From Piper betle (taxonomy: Eukaryota; Streptophyta; Magnoliopsida; Piperales; Piperaceae): a stretch of DNA of 64,000 bases. The stretch lies in the NCBI GenBank assembly GCA_033002965.1, contig JAURVB010010435.1, forward strand, positions 1-64,000, written 5' to 3'. Below are positions 12,661 to 25,781 of this stretch, piece by piece. The notes beneath the pieces were generated by a model, which worked only from the letters and a program-made list of their open reading frames with translations, searched no databases and was not told the DNA's origin. Position 1 is the stretch's first letter, and each line of letters begins with the position of its first letter. Made by a program: the position numbers and the translations under genes.

Positions 12661-14700
12661 ACTATTATGGCTAGCATGTACATGCATGGGTGCTAAACTT
12701 GGTAAAAGGTGACAGCTTTCATAGTCAATGTAACATGATTGCCTCTTTTTCTAATTTTTCCACCCTGATGTAGAGATCTTGTGTTAGGATTTTCCAAAGC
12801 CCAATTGGTCCAACAAGCTCCATAAATGACCTTACCAATACCTACAATTTCCAATTTCACTAAAGCCAAAATCCTTAGCGTTTGGACATGAAATCTTACT
12901 AGTTGGTGTTGGCTAACTACACCCACTTACCTATGCCCATTTAGAGTTTCCAAGGCCATGAACAACCCTTAGAAAAATTGGTGCACGACCTAGGAACACT
13001 TTTCCTAACACCTTAACCCGACCTTAGTGAACCTTGTTTACCAAGATGGTCTATGGGCCATCACTTGGTAAGTTTTCCACCCAACCCTTAGAGTGTTCGG
13101 GACAACTATTTCAAATATCAATCCATTTGGACACCGTTTGGCCCATCCAAAAAATAGTTTGATTAAGTCCGTTCAATTAGACCCTAAGTTTTGACTTTTC
13201 CAACTAAGCGTACATGTAACCCTAAATCTTGAGTAAGTTACCCAATGACATTTAATGCTCTATTAAGCACGTAATTAAGTTAATATAGTGTTTTATGTGT
13301 TATTCATGTGTTGAGACCTTACCTCGATATGTGTGTTAATGTGATATGAATCTAATTCGATTCCATCTTTGTGCTAGGATACGAGGGTGAGCTCGTTGAT
13401 CTAGGATGCTGAGCTTCACTTATCTAGGCCCGTAGGAGTTTCCTTTACTCTATCTCTCCTTTGTGTTTTAGACGTAGGATGACATTGGTCTCATTTTATC
13501 GGATCCTTTCGATGTTGGGCCATTTATCCGTGATTTATAAAGTTTGATAAAACTTCACGGCTGAGATCTTTTAATAGTTTTTGAAAGGTAAGTTCAAGAA
13601 ACTTATCATACAAGTCTCTGCCCAAGCTTGATATATCTAAGTATATAAGGGTTTATGGTTTTTGAAACATGAGTGATCTGTATGGATAGTATGAATTGCA
13701 CTAGTAGTCCTTCAAACTTTGAGGTAGTGCAATGTATGAAGGCTTTGCGTAATGCAACATATTTCAAAAAATGTGGCATTAACTTAACTGTTGCTTTGCC
13801 ACTTGAGTACCTAGCGGTTGTTATACGGAGGATGTGAGGGTGTAAGCTTGTATGTATGTATATGAATTGTCGTGCATATGCGCCGCCATATATAATATGT
13901 TATCCTTACAACCATATGAGGTTTTTTGAAGTTTCTAAGTTTTCGTGGGTAATAGAATATCCATCTGTCATTATTGTTTTTACCGGTAGTTGTTTTTTAC
14001 TGGTAGTCAAACTTGTTTGATTATTTATACTTTTTCTATATCAATGTAAGTGAGATTCTTTTGAGTTGGCTAGCTTAGGTGTGAGGATTAGCGGCTTAGT
14101 TTACTAAACCTTAGTTTGGGATGATTGCATGTGGGCATGAGCCCTAACTTGATTATGAACTACATTTGTTGGATTGGGTTTTATGGCATGATGGTTGCGC
14201 ACATGTTTACTATTTTATTTTATTTCTATGGATAAACTTTGGGGCAAAGGCTAACTATCATCTATAGAGTATATAAGCTTCAAAGTCTTAGAACATGATG
14301 AGAAATAAACCTAAGTACACGAAATTTATTTGGTTGCAGCTATGTGTGCAAAGAAATGTGGGTAGGAGGAATACATGATTTATACTGCGCGAAGACCAGG
14401 TGCTAGGGTATAATCCCTAGCATCTTATGATACTCCTTTGTTTAACTTAAAATGCAATGCCTCTTAATTGAATTAAAGTAAGGCACATATATGAACTCTT
14501 AGATTTTTTATGGATCTAGTCTACCCATATTAATTCATCCATTAAGATAATCATTACAGTCTCCATTTATTCTCCTCCTCCAATAACTGTTTTAGAATTC
14601 GAGAGTTTAACATGTTCCCCTTTTAGAATCTTTGTTTAAAATCTCTCCAAACGTATTTCTAATGTACTAAAACATGGTCATAGCTAAAACACATAGAAAA
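12661..14700. other. Unassigned intergenic DNA
   Basis: There are no long ORFs, no recognisable domains and no tandem repeats. Style and base composition resemble diverged transposon sequence. The ORF at 12693-12926 (77 aa, minus) has no known motif. Confidence 0.4.
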
Positions 14701-14729
14701 TAATCCATAATTGTTAACTATATATTGTT

Positions 14730-15850
14730 ACATTCTTCCATCCTTCAAGATATTTTGTTCCAAAATTTCTATTATATTATTACATTCTTCATTCCTTGAA
14801 AAAATTCACCCCGAAATTTTTGTAGACTTAAAAGGAGAAGATAGGATACATATGTTCTTTCAATTGCCTTTTCCTTAGGACAAGCCCTTCTCATATGGCC
14901 CTCTCACCACATGCACAGTACTTATTGGTGGCAAAAAACACTCACCAATATGCTTCTTCTCGCACTTGGCACAAGGTGGAACTCCTTGTTCGTATGGCTA
15001 ACCATTATATCGCTTCCTCTTATTGTTAAATTTATTTCCATCATCCTACTTAGATTGAGTAGACTGAGAATTTTGTTGTCCACCTTTATCATTCTTGTCA
15101 TTTTGGATCAACGCTTGCCTTGCACCATATTGCTCATTAATAATCTCCTCCCTACGGCTAGCTTTAGCTACTGCCTCTATCAATGTCCTAGGTCGTTGAT
15201 TTGCTACCGAGTCCTTGAGAGCAAAACGTAAACTCGACACAAATTTATTGGTCCTTTCTTGTTCAGTAGCGCAATATCCTAGTGCAAACTGTTCAAGTTA
15301 GGTGAACTTTTGCTCATACTCTTGTACAGTCATAGTACCATATGTCAAATTTGTGAACTCCCTTGCCTTATGTTCACTAATATATATGGGATAGTATTTG
15401 ATGTTAAATACTTCCATAAACTCTTTCTATGAAATGTTATGTTCTCCTCTTCCAACAAAGTTAGTATTCATTGCTCTCTTATACATCTTCTTAATCCAAT
15501 TCTCAGCTTCCATTGGATCAATGGTTCCCTTAAAATATTTGGCCCCATTTTTTACGAACTTCTCCAAAGTGAATTGTCTACTTTTACACTACCGTTATGA
15601 CCAATTGAAGGACTTGGATAGCCTAAGTGAACTTGACCAACTACACCCCCTTCACTCCCATTGCCATTTGGAGCTTGACTTGCAATTAGACTCTGAAGTG
15701 ATTTAGTGTTTGCTTGGGTAGTTTTAGCCAAATTGATCACTAAGGCCATGAGATTATTAAATTGAATTTGTTGTTGGTCAATCAAATGTAGAAATTGCTC
15801 TTGAGACATGTTATCAACCATTTTCACAAATAATGAACTTAGCATCCATA
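14730..15850 (-). pseudogene. Ty3/gypsy gag remnant, pol deleted
   Basis: Read on the minus strand from 15845, the product starts MLSSLFVKMVDNMSQEQFLH, then carries a capsid-type stretch (AKYFKGTIDPMEAENWIKKM, YYPIYISEHKAREFTNLTYG, MTVQEYEQKFT, EERTNKFVSSLRFALKD) and a zinc-knuckle-like CAKCEKKHIGEC. This is the order of plant gypsy gag. At least two in-frame stops and one frameshift break it. Just past the knuckle the sequence reaches a GGGTGAATTTTTTCAAGG-type end (about 14795-14815) resembling the post-pol leader, so protease, RT, RNase H and integrase appear deleted. It is a non-autonomous derivative. Confidence 0.75.
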
Positions 15851-15967
15851 ATCTAAAAAATTCATTAGTCCATCCTATTAGTTTATCTTTTCAAGGAATG
15901 GTGAACTCAATAGACATCTCAACCAGGATGGATTAATACTAGAATAATTGAAATATGGATAATAACA

Positions 15968-15984
15968 TGCTTTGATACCAATTT
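15968..15984 (-). other. Primer binding site of the gypsy element (tRNA-iMet type)
   Basis: The reverse complement reads TGGTATCAAAGC, close to the TGGTATCAGAGC complement of the initiator tRNA-Met 3' end. It lies between the gag remnant and the TGTAACGATTTCGC end of the LTR. Confidence 0.7.
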
Positions 15985-16810
15985 GTAACGATTTCGCATT
16001 TGACACAAATAACCATACATTATTTAAAATCGTTATCACATACATGTTACATAAATAAATATGAATAAAACCATTTAATTAAGTAATTAAAGAAATATAT
16101 TAATAATAACAATCCTTATAAGTTGTAGAACATAAACATAAGAATGTCTGATTAAAATACCCAAACCATCTATTTTGAATCCTCATAATCTCATAATAAT
16201 TCAATAATCATTAAGTTCACATGCTGAGCGAGGTACTAAATATTATTTATTTAAAGAAGACTACATTAATAATCCCTATGTTGGGCATCGTCCATTCCAC
16301 CTACACTCCAACCTACAACCTTGCTAACTTGCATACAACCAAAGTTGTCCATTGCGTACCAATATTAGTGCAAGTTCAAAGATTAAACAATAATGATAAT
16401 ACAAATTAAATATTGTATAATCAGCGATTGATTAAGCATTGATAAGAAATACCAATTCCATTTTCCTTATTCTAAATACTAAAACTTGTGTGACATTTAC
16501 ATAACTTACATATTGAAAAGTAAGTTTCTTATATGCTTCCCTAACTTCTTGATTAGGTAAACATATGAGTCGATGAGAAAACTTGGTTGAGTAAAATCTA
16601 TCCTTATATAAATTAGGGGTGATCACTTAGTATTGTCAAAATACTAGCAAAGGGAAAACATTAAGTTTTTTAACTCTAAAAATATCCCAAACTATGTATC
16701 TATATCCTTGGTCATACTTGTTTTGGTATGACACTGATTCCAAAACCATGAGTCTAACATCAGGTGTGAAAACCTAAAAAACAACATTCATTATTAGTTC
16801 TTTATCACAT
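15985..16810 (-). mobile_element. 5' LTR of the minus-strand gypsy element
   Basis: It starts at TGTAACGATTTCGC next to the PBS, which fixes its inner edge. The outer edge is uncertain; CTTTATCACA near 16808 is a candidate. It ends less than 400 bases from the host gene start codon, so it forms part of the gene's upstream region. Confidence 0.55.
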
Positions 16811-16917
16811 GTCGGATTGGTCTAAAATTAGTAAAAGGGAGAGAATTTATATAATATAATATTTTGATGATGATGAAAGATAAAAAAGTTTAATAAATAT
16901 CTGGATAAATATTATTA

Positions 16918-16975
16918 TTACTGTTATAATAATAATAATAATAATTATTATTATTATTATTATTATTATTTATTT
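16918..16975. repeat. (AAT/ATT)n microsatellite, partly palindromic
   Basis: A run of taa units switches to a run of tta units (ataataataataat then tattattatt), so the tract can fold on itself. It lies about 185 bases upstream of the host start codon. Confidence 0.85.
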
Positions 16976-17157
16976 TGTATCCGATTTTATTTTTGTTGGA
17001 CCCACCTTAAGCTTGTGCCCCATTTTATGGCCACGGGCAAAGAGCGACAGGAATCTGTTTTCTTCCGCTAGACGCCTAGGACTTCCGAGACGAAAAAGGT
17101 TACAATTTTATCTCTTCCCTTCCCAAGACGCTCTCATTCTTCATCCTTTCCTCCACT

Positions 17158-17856
17158 ATGGACGGCGATGGAGAGGTTTCCAACGATTGGGAGTTCCTCC
17201 ACAACGCCCTCCCCCTTGGCCATGTCGTCAACCCGCCGCCACCCATCTCAGGGGACTTCCATGGCGTCGACGGAGACTCCGAGGGCGTCGTCCAATCAGA
17301 CTACTTTGCTCTCGACTCCGATAAGTGGAGCTCGGCGCTGGTGACCAGTCGCGTCTCGGAAGAAAACGGTTCCACCGATTCCGACAACCCGAGCTGGATC
17401 GATCCCGGTTCCGACCACAGGTATGCAGGCGACGGCAAGGCGGCCGTCGGTCTTGGGATGCCCGGTGGGTTCTGGTCTGATTCCTCCGGAGATGAATCAG
17501 GTCAAGGAAAGATGGAGATGAATCAGTACAACCCCAATTCCACCGAGTTTCGACTCGATGGGGTCGCGACGGCACAGGTGGTTGTGGAAGGGAGCGGTGA
17601 AGATGAGTCTGGAGAGGAAGAAGGGCCTCTTGAGGCCGTGGGGCATGCTCCTGCGGCGGGGGAGAGTGGGAAGAGGTTGATTGTTTGGTGGAAGCTGCCG
17701 TTTGAGCTCCTCAAGTTCTACGCTTTTCGAATTGGCCCGATGTGGTCCCTATCCATAGCTGCAGCGGCTTTCGGTCTGGTGTTTTTGGGAAGGAAGCTGT
17801 ACAGGATGAAGCGCAGGGCGAGACGACTGCATATCAACATGGGTGTGGATAATAAG
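17158..17856 (+). CDS. Plant single-pass membrane protein, exon 1 (DUF6821-like)
   Basis: Exon 1 encodes residues 1-233. The ATG at 17158 (context CACTATGGAC) follows a pyrimidine-rich leader and is the first in frame. Residues 8-16 read SNDWEFLHN, then come a long acidic serine-rich region (FWSDSSGDESGQGK near 105-118; GSGEDESGEEEGP near 145-157), a tryptophan-rich juxtamembrane segment (IVWWKLPFELLKFYAFRIGP, ending at 194), one hydrophobic helix at about 195-213 and a basic tail (KLYRMKRRARRLHIN). The reading frame is intact and GC-rich, unlike the surrounding transposon debris. The architecture matches a plant family of unknown function that I recall as DUF6821; molecular role unknown. The acidic N-terminus is probably cytosolic or lumenal with a basic C-terminal tail; topology is inferred. 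Exon 1 ends AAG|GTGAGA at 17856, phase 0; unspliced reading would add 31 residues to a stop at 17950-17952. Confidence 0.85.
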
Positions 17857-18211
17857 GTGAGATTAGCTCCATCTCTTCTTCTTGAACTTCTTACTTGCGC
17901 TTCCATTTACTTTTTAGATATGATAATACTATTTGTTGCCAGTTGCTTGTGAGGAAATTGTTGAGCTTATTCCTGTCTGTTAGGAGGTGCTAGCAGGGTT
18001 TGCGATTGAATTATAAAGGTTGGTTTTGGACTTGGAGGATAAAATCAGTTGTGATGGCTTTAATTAATTCTAAATCTGATTCCCATATATTTATATTGAC
18101 CTATGCCAACCCCAGTCAAATGTTGGATGATAGTGCATGTATGGAAACTTTATTATTTAGTGTCATAGCTTATTTTAAGTAGGAGTCTTGGCTTATTTCA
18201 AGAAGAGTTTT

Positions 18212-20572
18212 TGTAAACTATTAACATAATGAACAACATAGGTTGAGCTGTTACGTTAGCACATCAACTTAACACACATGCATGAGCGCTCACATGACAT
18301 AAGAAGCGCACATAAGGAGTGGAATAATTCTATTGAATCGACCATTTACATAATAACCATAGCATATTCCACTGGCATGTCCACAATCATGAAAACATAT
18401 ATCCAAGTGCATGTAGCAAATCCCCATAAGTCTTCTAGTCCCAGGTTTTTATTACATGCACACAATAGACCAACTTGTAGATCCTGATTCTTCCATCTCG
18501 TCGTCTCATACAATCTACTTACTAACAAACAAAGATAACTTTACCCCCTCAGTACCCGATACAAAGATTATTGAGTCATTTACTTCCATATGTAGTAATC
18601 AATAATAAGAAAACTAAAATTAATTAAAAATAATTAAACAACATTTAACATTTGATACGATCAATCACATTGGTTCTGTTCGAAACACTTGAAAGATCAC
18701 ATCATTCCATAAATCACATCATGAAATTAACAGAATCAATCTATCTTTTATGTTTCATTTCCTCCAAGTTGTCTCCAATACAGTAACCTGTGCCCTAAGT
18801 TCAATCCGTCTTAGGGTATATCTTTTAGCTTGGTTCCAAAACATTTAAAAACATCACAAGCTTACTTGTTTCATTTTTAATTACCTCCCCCTCAAGAGAA
18901 CCTTCAACTGAGTTTGCATGCCAACTAGGTCAAATAGTGGCCACTACAAGACTCGAATATAAAAACCACTAACGCCCAATAGTGTTGTCAAGACAATAGC
19001 CCAGTTATAGTTCTCGTCTTGGCTTATGGAAGATGTCCGAAGATCACTGATATAACACATCTATTAAACATGATTTGTCTTTTTCTTTTCATGTTTCAAA
19101 AAAAAATCATTTTAAATCTAGGCTTGGCTATTGGTTTGACTTCATATACAAAAACCACAGAACTATGTGCTTTTAGTTTTCATATCTTATTTTGCATGCT
19201 TTCTCCAAGATATGCATTCTTCCTTTTCAAAAATAAGTTTTACAATCATGATTAATCTGTTTAATTTCAATTAAAAGACGAGGATCTTAAAGCTCCCCAA
19301 ATACGATTAAATGAACCTGGTCGCATAATCTATAGCTCCGAAATACTCAGGTTTCAGAATCCATATAGTTTGAGTAATGGCATAACATATATATCAACAC
19401 CCAAATTAAAATATATGGAGGTCTATGCATGACATGACGTGAACTTGATTTCAATCAATCATAGATCAATTACTTTTAACACTTGACACATAAGTCATAT
19501 CCCTATGCATATCTATCAAGTATAAACTGCATCTACACTCATTAAGGATCTTAATAAGCATCGGATTATCAAGATCAGTCCATTTCAACATGTAATTACA
19601 CCCTTAAGTATGATTTAACCCAATCAAGTTCTAATATCTTCAATTTATCGCTTTATTGATCTCAACTTCCCAATTTTTGTTAAGCATCTAAATCAATTCC
19701 AAATGACCTGAAATTTTAAACATGGTCTTATTACATACTAAATAACATCATTTCAAAAGGAATTAGACTTTGAAATTCATTTGCCCCATGATTGAACATT
19801 AAGAACACAAATGGTCACAATTTCCACAATAACTATGATTTTGTAATAAAGTATTCAAATGATGTCCAAATCAGTTTAAATTTCATGGAGTACTTTCTAC
19901 TGTTAATTAGAAGGGTTTCATTGAGAATTTTACGAAAAGATTACATCTCAATGATTATCACTAAATTCATTCAATTGATGATTAAGGACAAGCAATTCAT
20001 ATTTTCCAAGATGGTCCTCCAAACTTTCTCACTTCCTTGGATACCCTTCTAAATCATTATAATGCCAAAGCTACCATTACCTGATCAACATACTCAATTA
20101 TTTCAATTTCCTTGGTCTAGCCTTCAGCATAGTTGTTCCACCCCACTACATGTAACCAACTATCCCAATCACCTTGGCTCCAGTTAAATCACCCAACTTG
20201 GTGAACTCAAGTGCTTGGCCCATTTAGTGTCCATTTATTAGTCCAATGAGCAATGACACATATTTTGGATTTTGTTCACATGTGATCGTGTCCACTTGCC
20301 CTATAGACAATTTACCTTACTAGTTTACCTTTTTCCTTGAGATTTAACTTGACTGCTTATCATTTTCTTGTCCGGGACACTAGGCAACAATCCCATATTA
20401 CCATATTTAATAAAATCGATCACCTAATAATTTAAAGTACCTTCCCCATAGTCAAGACTATTAGTGCAAAGAAAAATTTTATTTGTGGTCCAAATTACTA
20501 AGTACATAATGTATGAAAACTCAAGAGGAGTAACACAGTTCAAACACTTACGAGAAAAACCCAGTCATTACA
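18212..20572. mobile_element. Nested TG..CA element, 2361 bp, TSD GTTTT, LTR-C-like
   Basis: It starts TGTAAACTATTAACATAATG, ends CCAGTCATTACA and is flanked by GTTTT at 18207-18211 and 20573-20577. Removing it restores the copia LTR exactly (compare 27230-27290). It has no coding capacity. Part of it (GGATCTTAAAGCTCCC near 19283) resembles the LTR-C copy near 24803, suggesting a related solo LTR. Confidence 0.8.
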
Positions 20573-20888
20573 GTTTTATTGTGTAATGTTTCTTAGTTTA
20601 GTCCCCTTAGGAGTTTTATAATTGGGGTTATTTTAGGGAGTCTTCTTGCCCAAGTCAGTACAATAATTTGTACTTTCTTTTAGCCTATAAATATTGTTTC
20701 AAGACGCTCATTATATAGATGGTCATAGTTATGATGTGAACTAAGTTTGCTTGGTTATCTCTCTTATTTTTCTTTGATTTGATTTATGTTCTCTATCCTT
20801 CCGTCTAATTCTTCTCCCTCAAATTGTTCATCTATTTCCCAAAGCTAGTCCTCTATCTAATTGGTGTCAAACTAATCCTCCATCTAAG

Positions 20889-20902
20889 TGGTTATCAGAG
20901 CC
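20889..20902 (+). other. Primer binding site of the copia-like element
   Basis: TGGTTATCAGAGCC equals the initiator tRNA-Met complement TGGTATCAGAGCC with one extra T. It follows the left LTR end by two bases, as expected for a copia PBS. Confidence 0.75.
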
Positions 20903-21759
20903 ATCTTTATCGATGACATCCTCCAATGGCAATTCTTTGAGTTTTCTTCTCCTCTGCCCTTGTTTTTCTTCCTGTTGTCATCCTTGGTTTTAGTTTCTCT
21001 TTCCTAGCCTCGCCTTTTCTCTTCCTCTCCCTTAGGTTTTCTCTTTGCTCCTCTGCCCCTTCTCCCTGTCTATTCACATCGTCTCTCAAAGCCCTCCTTT
21101 TGCTACTTGCTGCATCCTCTTCCGCTTCTGTTTGACCTCCCAGCCCTCTTATTGTTGTTCTTCATGTGCCCCTTCCCCTTCTCTTGATTGTTCAATCTAC
21201 CCGCCCCCTGTTCTCAACATTACAGTTGGAGATTTCTCATGCTAAGTTTAGTGAGATGATAATAGCATTACAAATTAATTATCATGAAACACTTGAAGAG
21301 GCCACTCAGCAATATGAGGAAACCCTTGGTGATATAGATCGTCTATATGCTGACACAGGGTTGAAATGTTGAAGCCGATTATCAAGAACAAATGGGTTTT
21401 CTTCATCCTGTCTGTGCACAAGTTCTTCCCAACCGGAAACCCATCAATCAAACTTGTGCAGAAATTTGACAATACCAACCGATAGCAGCTGCTTTACATG
21501 CCAATCAAGATCAGAACAAATGGGAGTCTATATCTAAGTTAGAAGTTGCCTGTTAAGATGTTCTAAGGAGTCCACTTGCATAAGTATCATCTTTGTTACA
21601 GATTCTCTGTCTGCATAAGCTAATATGATTTCGGAGAATTATTTAAACATGTAAATCCATTTGATGATTCCAACCTTTAGATAATTCGAGTTTTCTCATC
21701 CAAAAACTGATTTCACAAATTTGGATTTCTCATCATTGGAATGAATTGGATGTCGTGGC
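20903..21759 (+). other. Internal region of the copia-like element, unrecognised
   Basis: No gag or pol motif is visible. A pyrimidine-rich stretch (20930-21220) is followed by a short open segment to 21372 reading AKFSEMIIALQINYHETLEE and more, glutamate-rich and possibly coiled-coil. It does not resemble copia gag that I know. It may be captured host sequence or non-coding; I cannot tell. Confidence 0.4.
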
Positions 21760-23144
21760 TGTAGCGGCCCCTAATTTGGTTCACTCTTGAACCAGATCAG
21801 AACTATTACTATTGAATCGAGCCATGTCTAAATCGATTAATCAGCAAAGCTTGAACTGAAAGCGAATCGAATCAACCTTCAAGATGTTCTGATAATGGAA
21901 GACACCAACTAAATGGGTAGCCAAACTCTCAAGAAGGGATGAATAGATATGTATAATAGCCTAATAAAAAAACTATGTGCAATAACATGACTTGAAAGCA
22001 TCTAATATAGAGCAACTAAATACTTGCAAATAGATAAAGCACCTTAAAGTAACTATTAGAATCCGAAATATGAGTGTCTCATCTAGAGATCTAGAATCGT
22101 ATGTTAAATAGCCTGTATAGAGGGATCTCATCCTCGATGGTTCTTTTAGAAGTAAAAATGCAATTAAATATACTGTATAGAGTGGGATTCGATAGACCAG
22201 TCACTCAACACGTCCTACAATAGTTGATAGGGTAGAGCGATAAAGCTGAGGAGTGGAAGTGAGTTGTAGCAAATCCGAGGTCCATGCTCTGAGTGTGCTG
22301 TCTTATCTACATTGAGCTCGGATCGGAACCAATTGTTCAACTAATGCCTAACAAGTTTATATCATAAAGGCTTACTTCAACAAATAAATAAATATTTTAA
22401 TCAAGAAGTGACAATGCTTAAAAGAAATGCACACTTGAGCATGAAGAACGACAAATGAGTAGACAAATAAATAAATAGAAAATAATAAATAAGTACATAA
22501 GTGAACATCAGTAACAATAATAAAATACTAACTAAACATGCACAACATTGAGTAAATAATAAATAATAAATAAATAATTAAATAAGAGCAGCAATAAGTA
22601 AATAAGTAAATGACAACTAATCATGAAAGATAATAAATAAATAATAACTAAATAAATACGCAACTAAACACAAATGAGTGAATAAATGAACAAATAAACA
22701 AATATATATATATATAGATAAATAAATAAATAAATAATAAATGTCGATAATAATAAATGAATGCATAAATGGATAAATATATAAGCAAGCAACTAAGTAT
22801 GCATCACACTAAATAGGTAAATAAATAAATAAATAAATAAACAAAAAAATCATGAATAAATAAACAATTTAGTAAAGAAATAAATAAATAGAAATAATTC
22901 AAACATTTAACCATGCAAACTACGTGAATATGTGTTTATACTAACATATGGAGTTTCAAATGATCGAAAATGGTTAAAAAATAGGCTAAAACTGGGAATG
23001 TCGACTCAATCGTATGAGTCAACATGGTCAAGCCGAGGTAACTCAGACAAGTCTATGTAAGGGCGTGTGAGTCAACTTGGTGGGTAAAGTCGAATGAGTC
23101 GGCTAGGCAAGATAGCTCGGCTCTGGGTCGGGCAAGCAAGTGCA

Positions 23145-25781
23145 CGTAACGATCTCAATTTGCTAGCATGCAAAAACTAATATCAGGGCTTATACTAACG
23201 TATTATCTAAGGCACATCTTTACATATAATCAATAGCAGAATAATCTTATTGAGCATATCAACATTTTGTTCCCTATGTAAACCTAAATTAAAAGTCAAT
23301 ACATACATTACATAACCATTGAACACCTCTCAGCAAAGTCTATTACAACAGCTGTACTAACATGTAAATAATTGAAAAAATACACTCTTAAGTGTTGAGC
23401 ATATCCAGCCCATTGCTATAAGGATCTCTTAATCTGCGTACAAAGAGAAATTTTACCCGCTTAGTACTAAATGACAATATTCAGTCTGAGAATAAGGTAA
23501 GAAGTAAGAAAACAATGATTAAATTGCAAATTTACTTACTACACAATCAACATTTATAACTTGCATCCATACATAAACATTACATACTTTCATGATATAT
23601 AGCTACATGTAATGGGTAACATCACTTGGACTTGCATCAATCTGCTTTAATCAATATTTGTGTACTTAACATTAACATAACATTGCAAAACTAGAAATAT
23701 AAGTCTGAACTTGGTTGGCTACCACCCATGTGACTTACTAGTGAGCCCCGGTAGATTAACATAAAACATATATTGCATGAAAGACTTCATTAACATGGAT
23801 CTTGCTATAGCTGAACTTTTACAGCCCTAAACTATTTTAGAACATTATTCTTAGCCCAACCCTTGTGACCTAGGAAAACATCCTCCTATACCCAAACTTT
23901 GAGGCGTGTTAACTTAACTTGTGGTCCAATCTTTGCACCCTTAATCTTATTAAATGTGGTCTAACGTTTGTGACCTTAAAGGCGTATAAGTTATGGTCCA
24001 ACCTTTGTGACCCTAAAATTTAATATGGCTCAACCTCTGTAACATTAATGGCTTAATTTTGGTAAACTTTTGTGACCGTACTGACTTAAATTATGGTCAG
24101 CCTTTGTGACCTTATTGACTTAACTATGGATCAACTATTGTAGCCTAAGTCATAGCAAGAACATCTTTCTTCATAAGTCAAACCTCTGTGGCATGAAGAT
24201 AGAACACACAAAAAATAACAATAAAAAACTTTCATATGTAAAACTCATGATTCTTCCTTTAGAACCATGTAACTTGACCTTTAGAGTTCGGTGGCTGGAC
24301 CTTTGGATCCTCTGTGGTTCAAACTTTAGAACCTATGGCTCAACCTTTGGAGCCCTGTGGAGCTAAGCATCATTACTCTGGAGTTTTTGATGGCGGGTTT
24401 TTGCCGACCCGCATGAGGAACTATTACTGATTACTACCTCTGTCAAGACATTAGCCTAAATGTTCGTCGGTCTTTGTCTAAGGGGAATGCATTGACGGTG
24501 ATGGCCTAGCACGTCTGCTGTGTCATTTACTTAAACTTGAGACTTTATGAAAACATGTTGTGAAGTGTAGGCCTTGCCATTGCTTTGACTTAACATTTAA
24601 AAAACATGATGTTAAGCATAGGCCCGACTATTGCTTTAACTTAACATGTGAAAAACTTGATATTTAACACGTGAAAAACTTGATACCTAACGTTTTAGTT
24701 TTTATTTTTCTTGCTTACTTGAACATGAAACATGAACATATAGAAGTCGTTACGGCAAAGCACGTTTTGACTAATCCGTTTAAAACATTGGCATACAAGG
24801 GATCTTAAAACTCCCTACATATGACTAAACAAACTTGGAATGACGTGCCACCTATGTTTCTCACCACTCAGTTGATCCTTCTAGACTGAATAACCGAATA
24901 ATTCAGTATCAATTACTTAGTTAGGCTACATGAAAGTACATGCAAAATTTGACATCATCATAAATTTCAAAATCAATCATATACATACAAATATAGCAGA
25001 AATATAGTTCGATTCATCAACATGAACTTACATTAATCATGTCATCTCATTTTTAGACTATGCATCATCTAAACTTCATACAAGATCATGAATATATTTA
25101 AAATAATCAACAAACATCATATCATAGACAGTAGGAATCATACCGATCATTACAAGGGTAAACTCCTCGTGAATTAAGGTTGAACATCCTTCAATTAAGA
25201 TATTTATATCTCTTGGAATACTTAGCCAAAAATTCCCAAATTTTAGGAGAAGAAAGTCGACATTCTGAAGTTTCTTATGCAAATAGAATCACTCCAATCG
25301 GAGGTCTATAGCCGGAGTTATGAACGATTAAATATAAGGTAGAAATACCAAATAACCATGAATTAAGGTTTAGGGGTTCAGGGTCGCGGCTTGTAACTCC
25401 CTGGTTCAGCATTGTTGCATTGACCTTGTACTGATCCATACCAAGATATAAGCGCTGCAATTCTGCGACAGAATTCCAAACCCAAAATTCTTGATCTTTT
25501 GGTTTTCGATCTGATTTTATTAAGCAAAAAACATGGTTTTTATGGTACTTAAATATATAATCATGTACCATAGCAGGATTTTAATCCATTATGTTTTTCT
25601 ACTTTCTCATAATTTTTCTTAAGTAGGAAAAACTACATTTGAATTATATACTTGTTCTAAACTTGCAACAAATCACGCAAGTTTCAGAATTTTTGAAGTC
25701 ATGTTTTTGGAATTATGAGCTTTTGAAGAGGACATGCTCAATCTGTCCAGACTTTGAAACTCAAATTTTCAGGGTATTACA
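23145..25781 (-). mobile_element. LTR-C copy nested in LTR-B (2.6 kb)
   Basis: The boundaries CGTAACGATCTCAATTTGC (a T-to-C change in the expected TGTAACG start) and AGGGTATTACA are placed where LTR-B homology stops and resumes. The flanks gtgca / acaca match only at two of five bases, with the differences all transitions, so the TSD is doubtful. No proteins are encoded. It contains degenerate 40 bp repeats (23880-24370). Confidence 0.6.
23880..24370. repeat. Degenerate tandem repeats, about 40 bp, in LTR-C
   Basis: Units built on tatggtccaacctttgtgacc recur at least seven times with variation (ggctcaacctctgtaac, gtggttcaaactttagaacc and so on). Divergence is high, so this is an old array. 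Confidence 0.7.

Noticed and set aside
17228..17906. Three minus-strand ORFs opposite exon 1
   Set aside because: Antisense shadows of the GC-rich coding exon.
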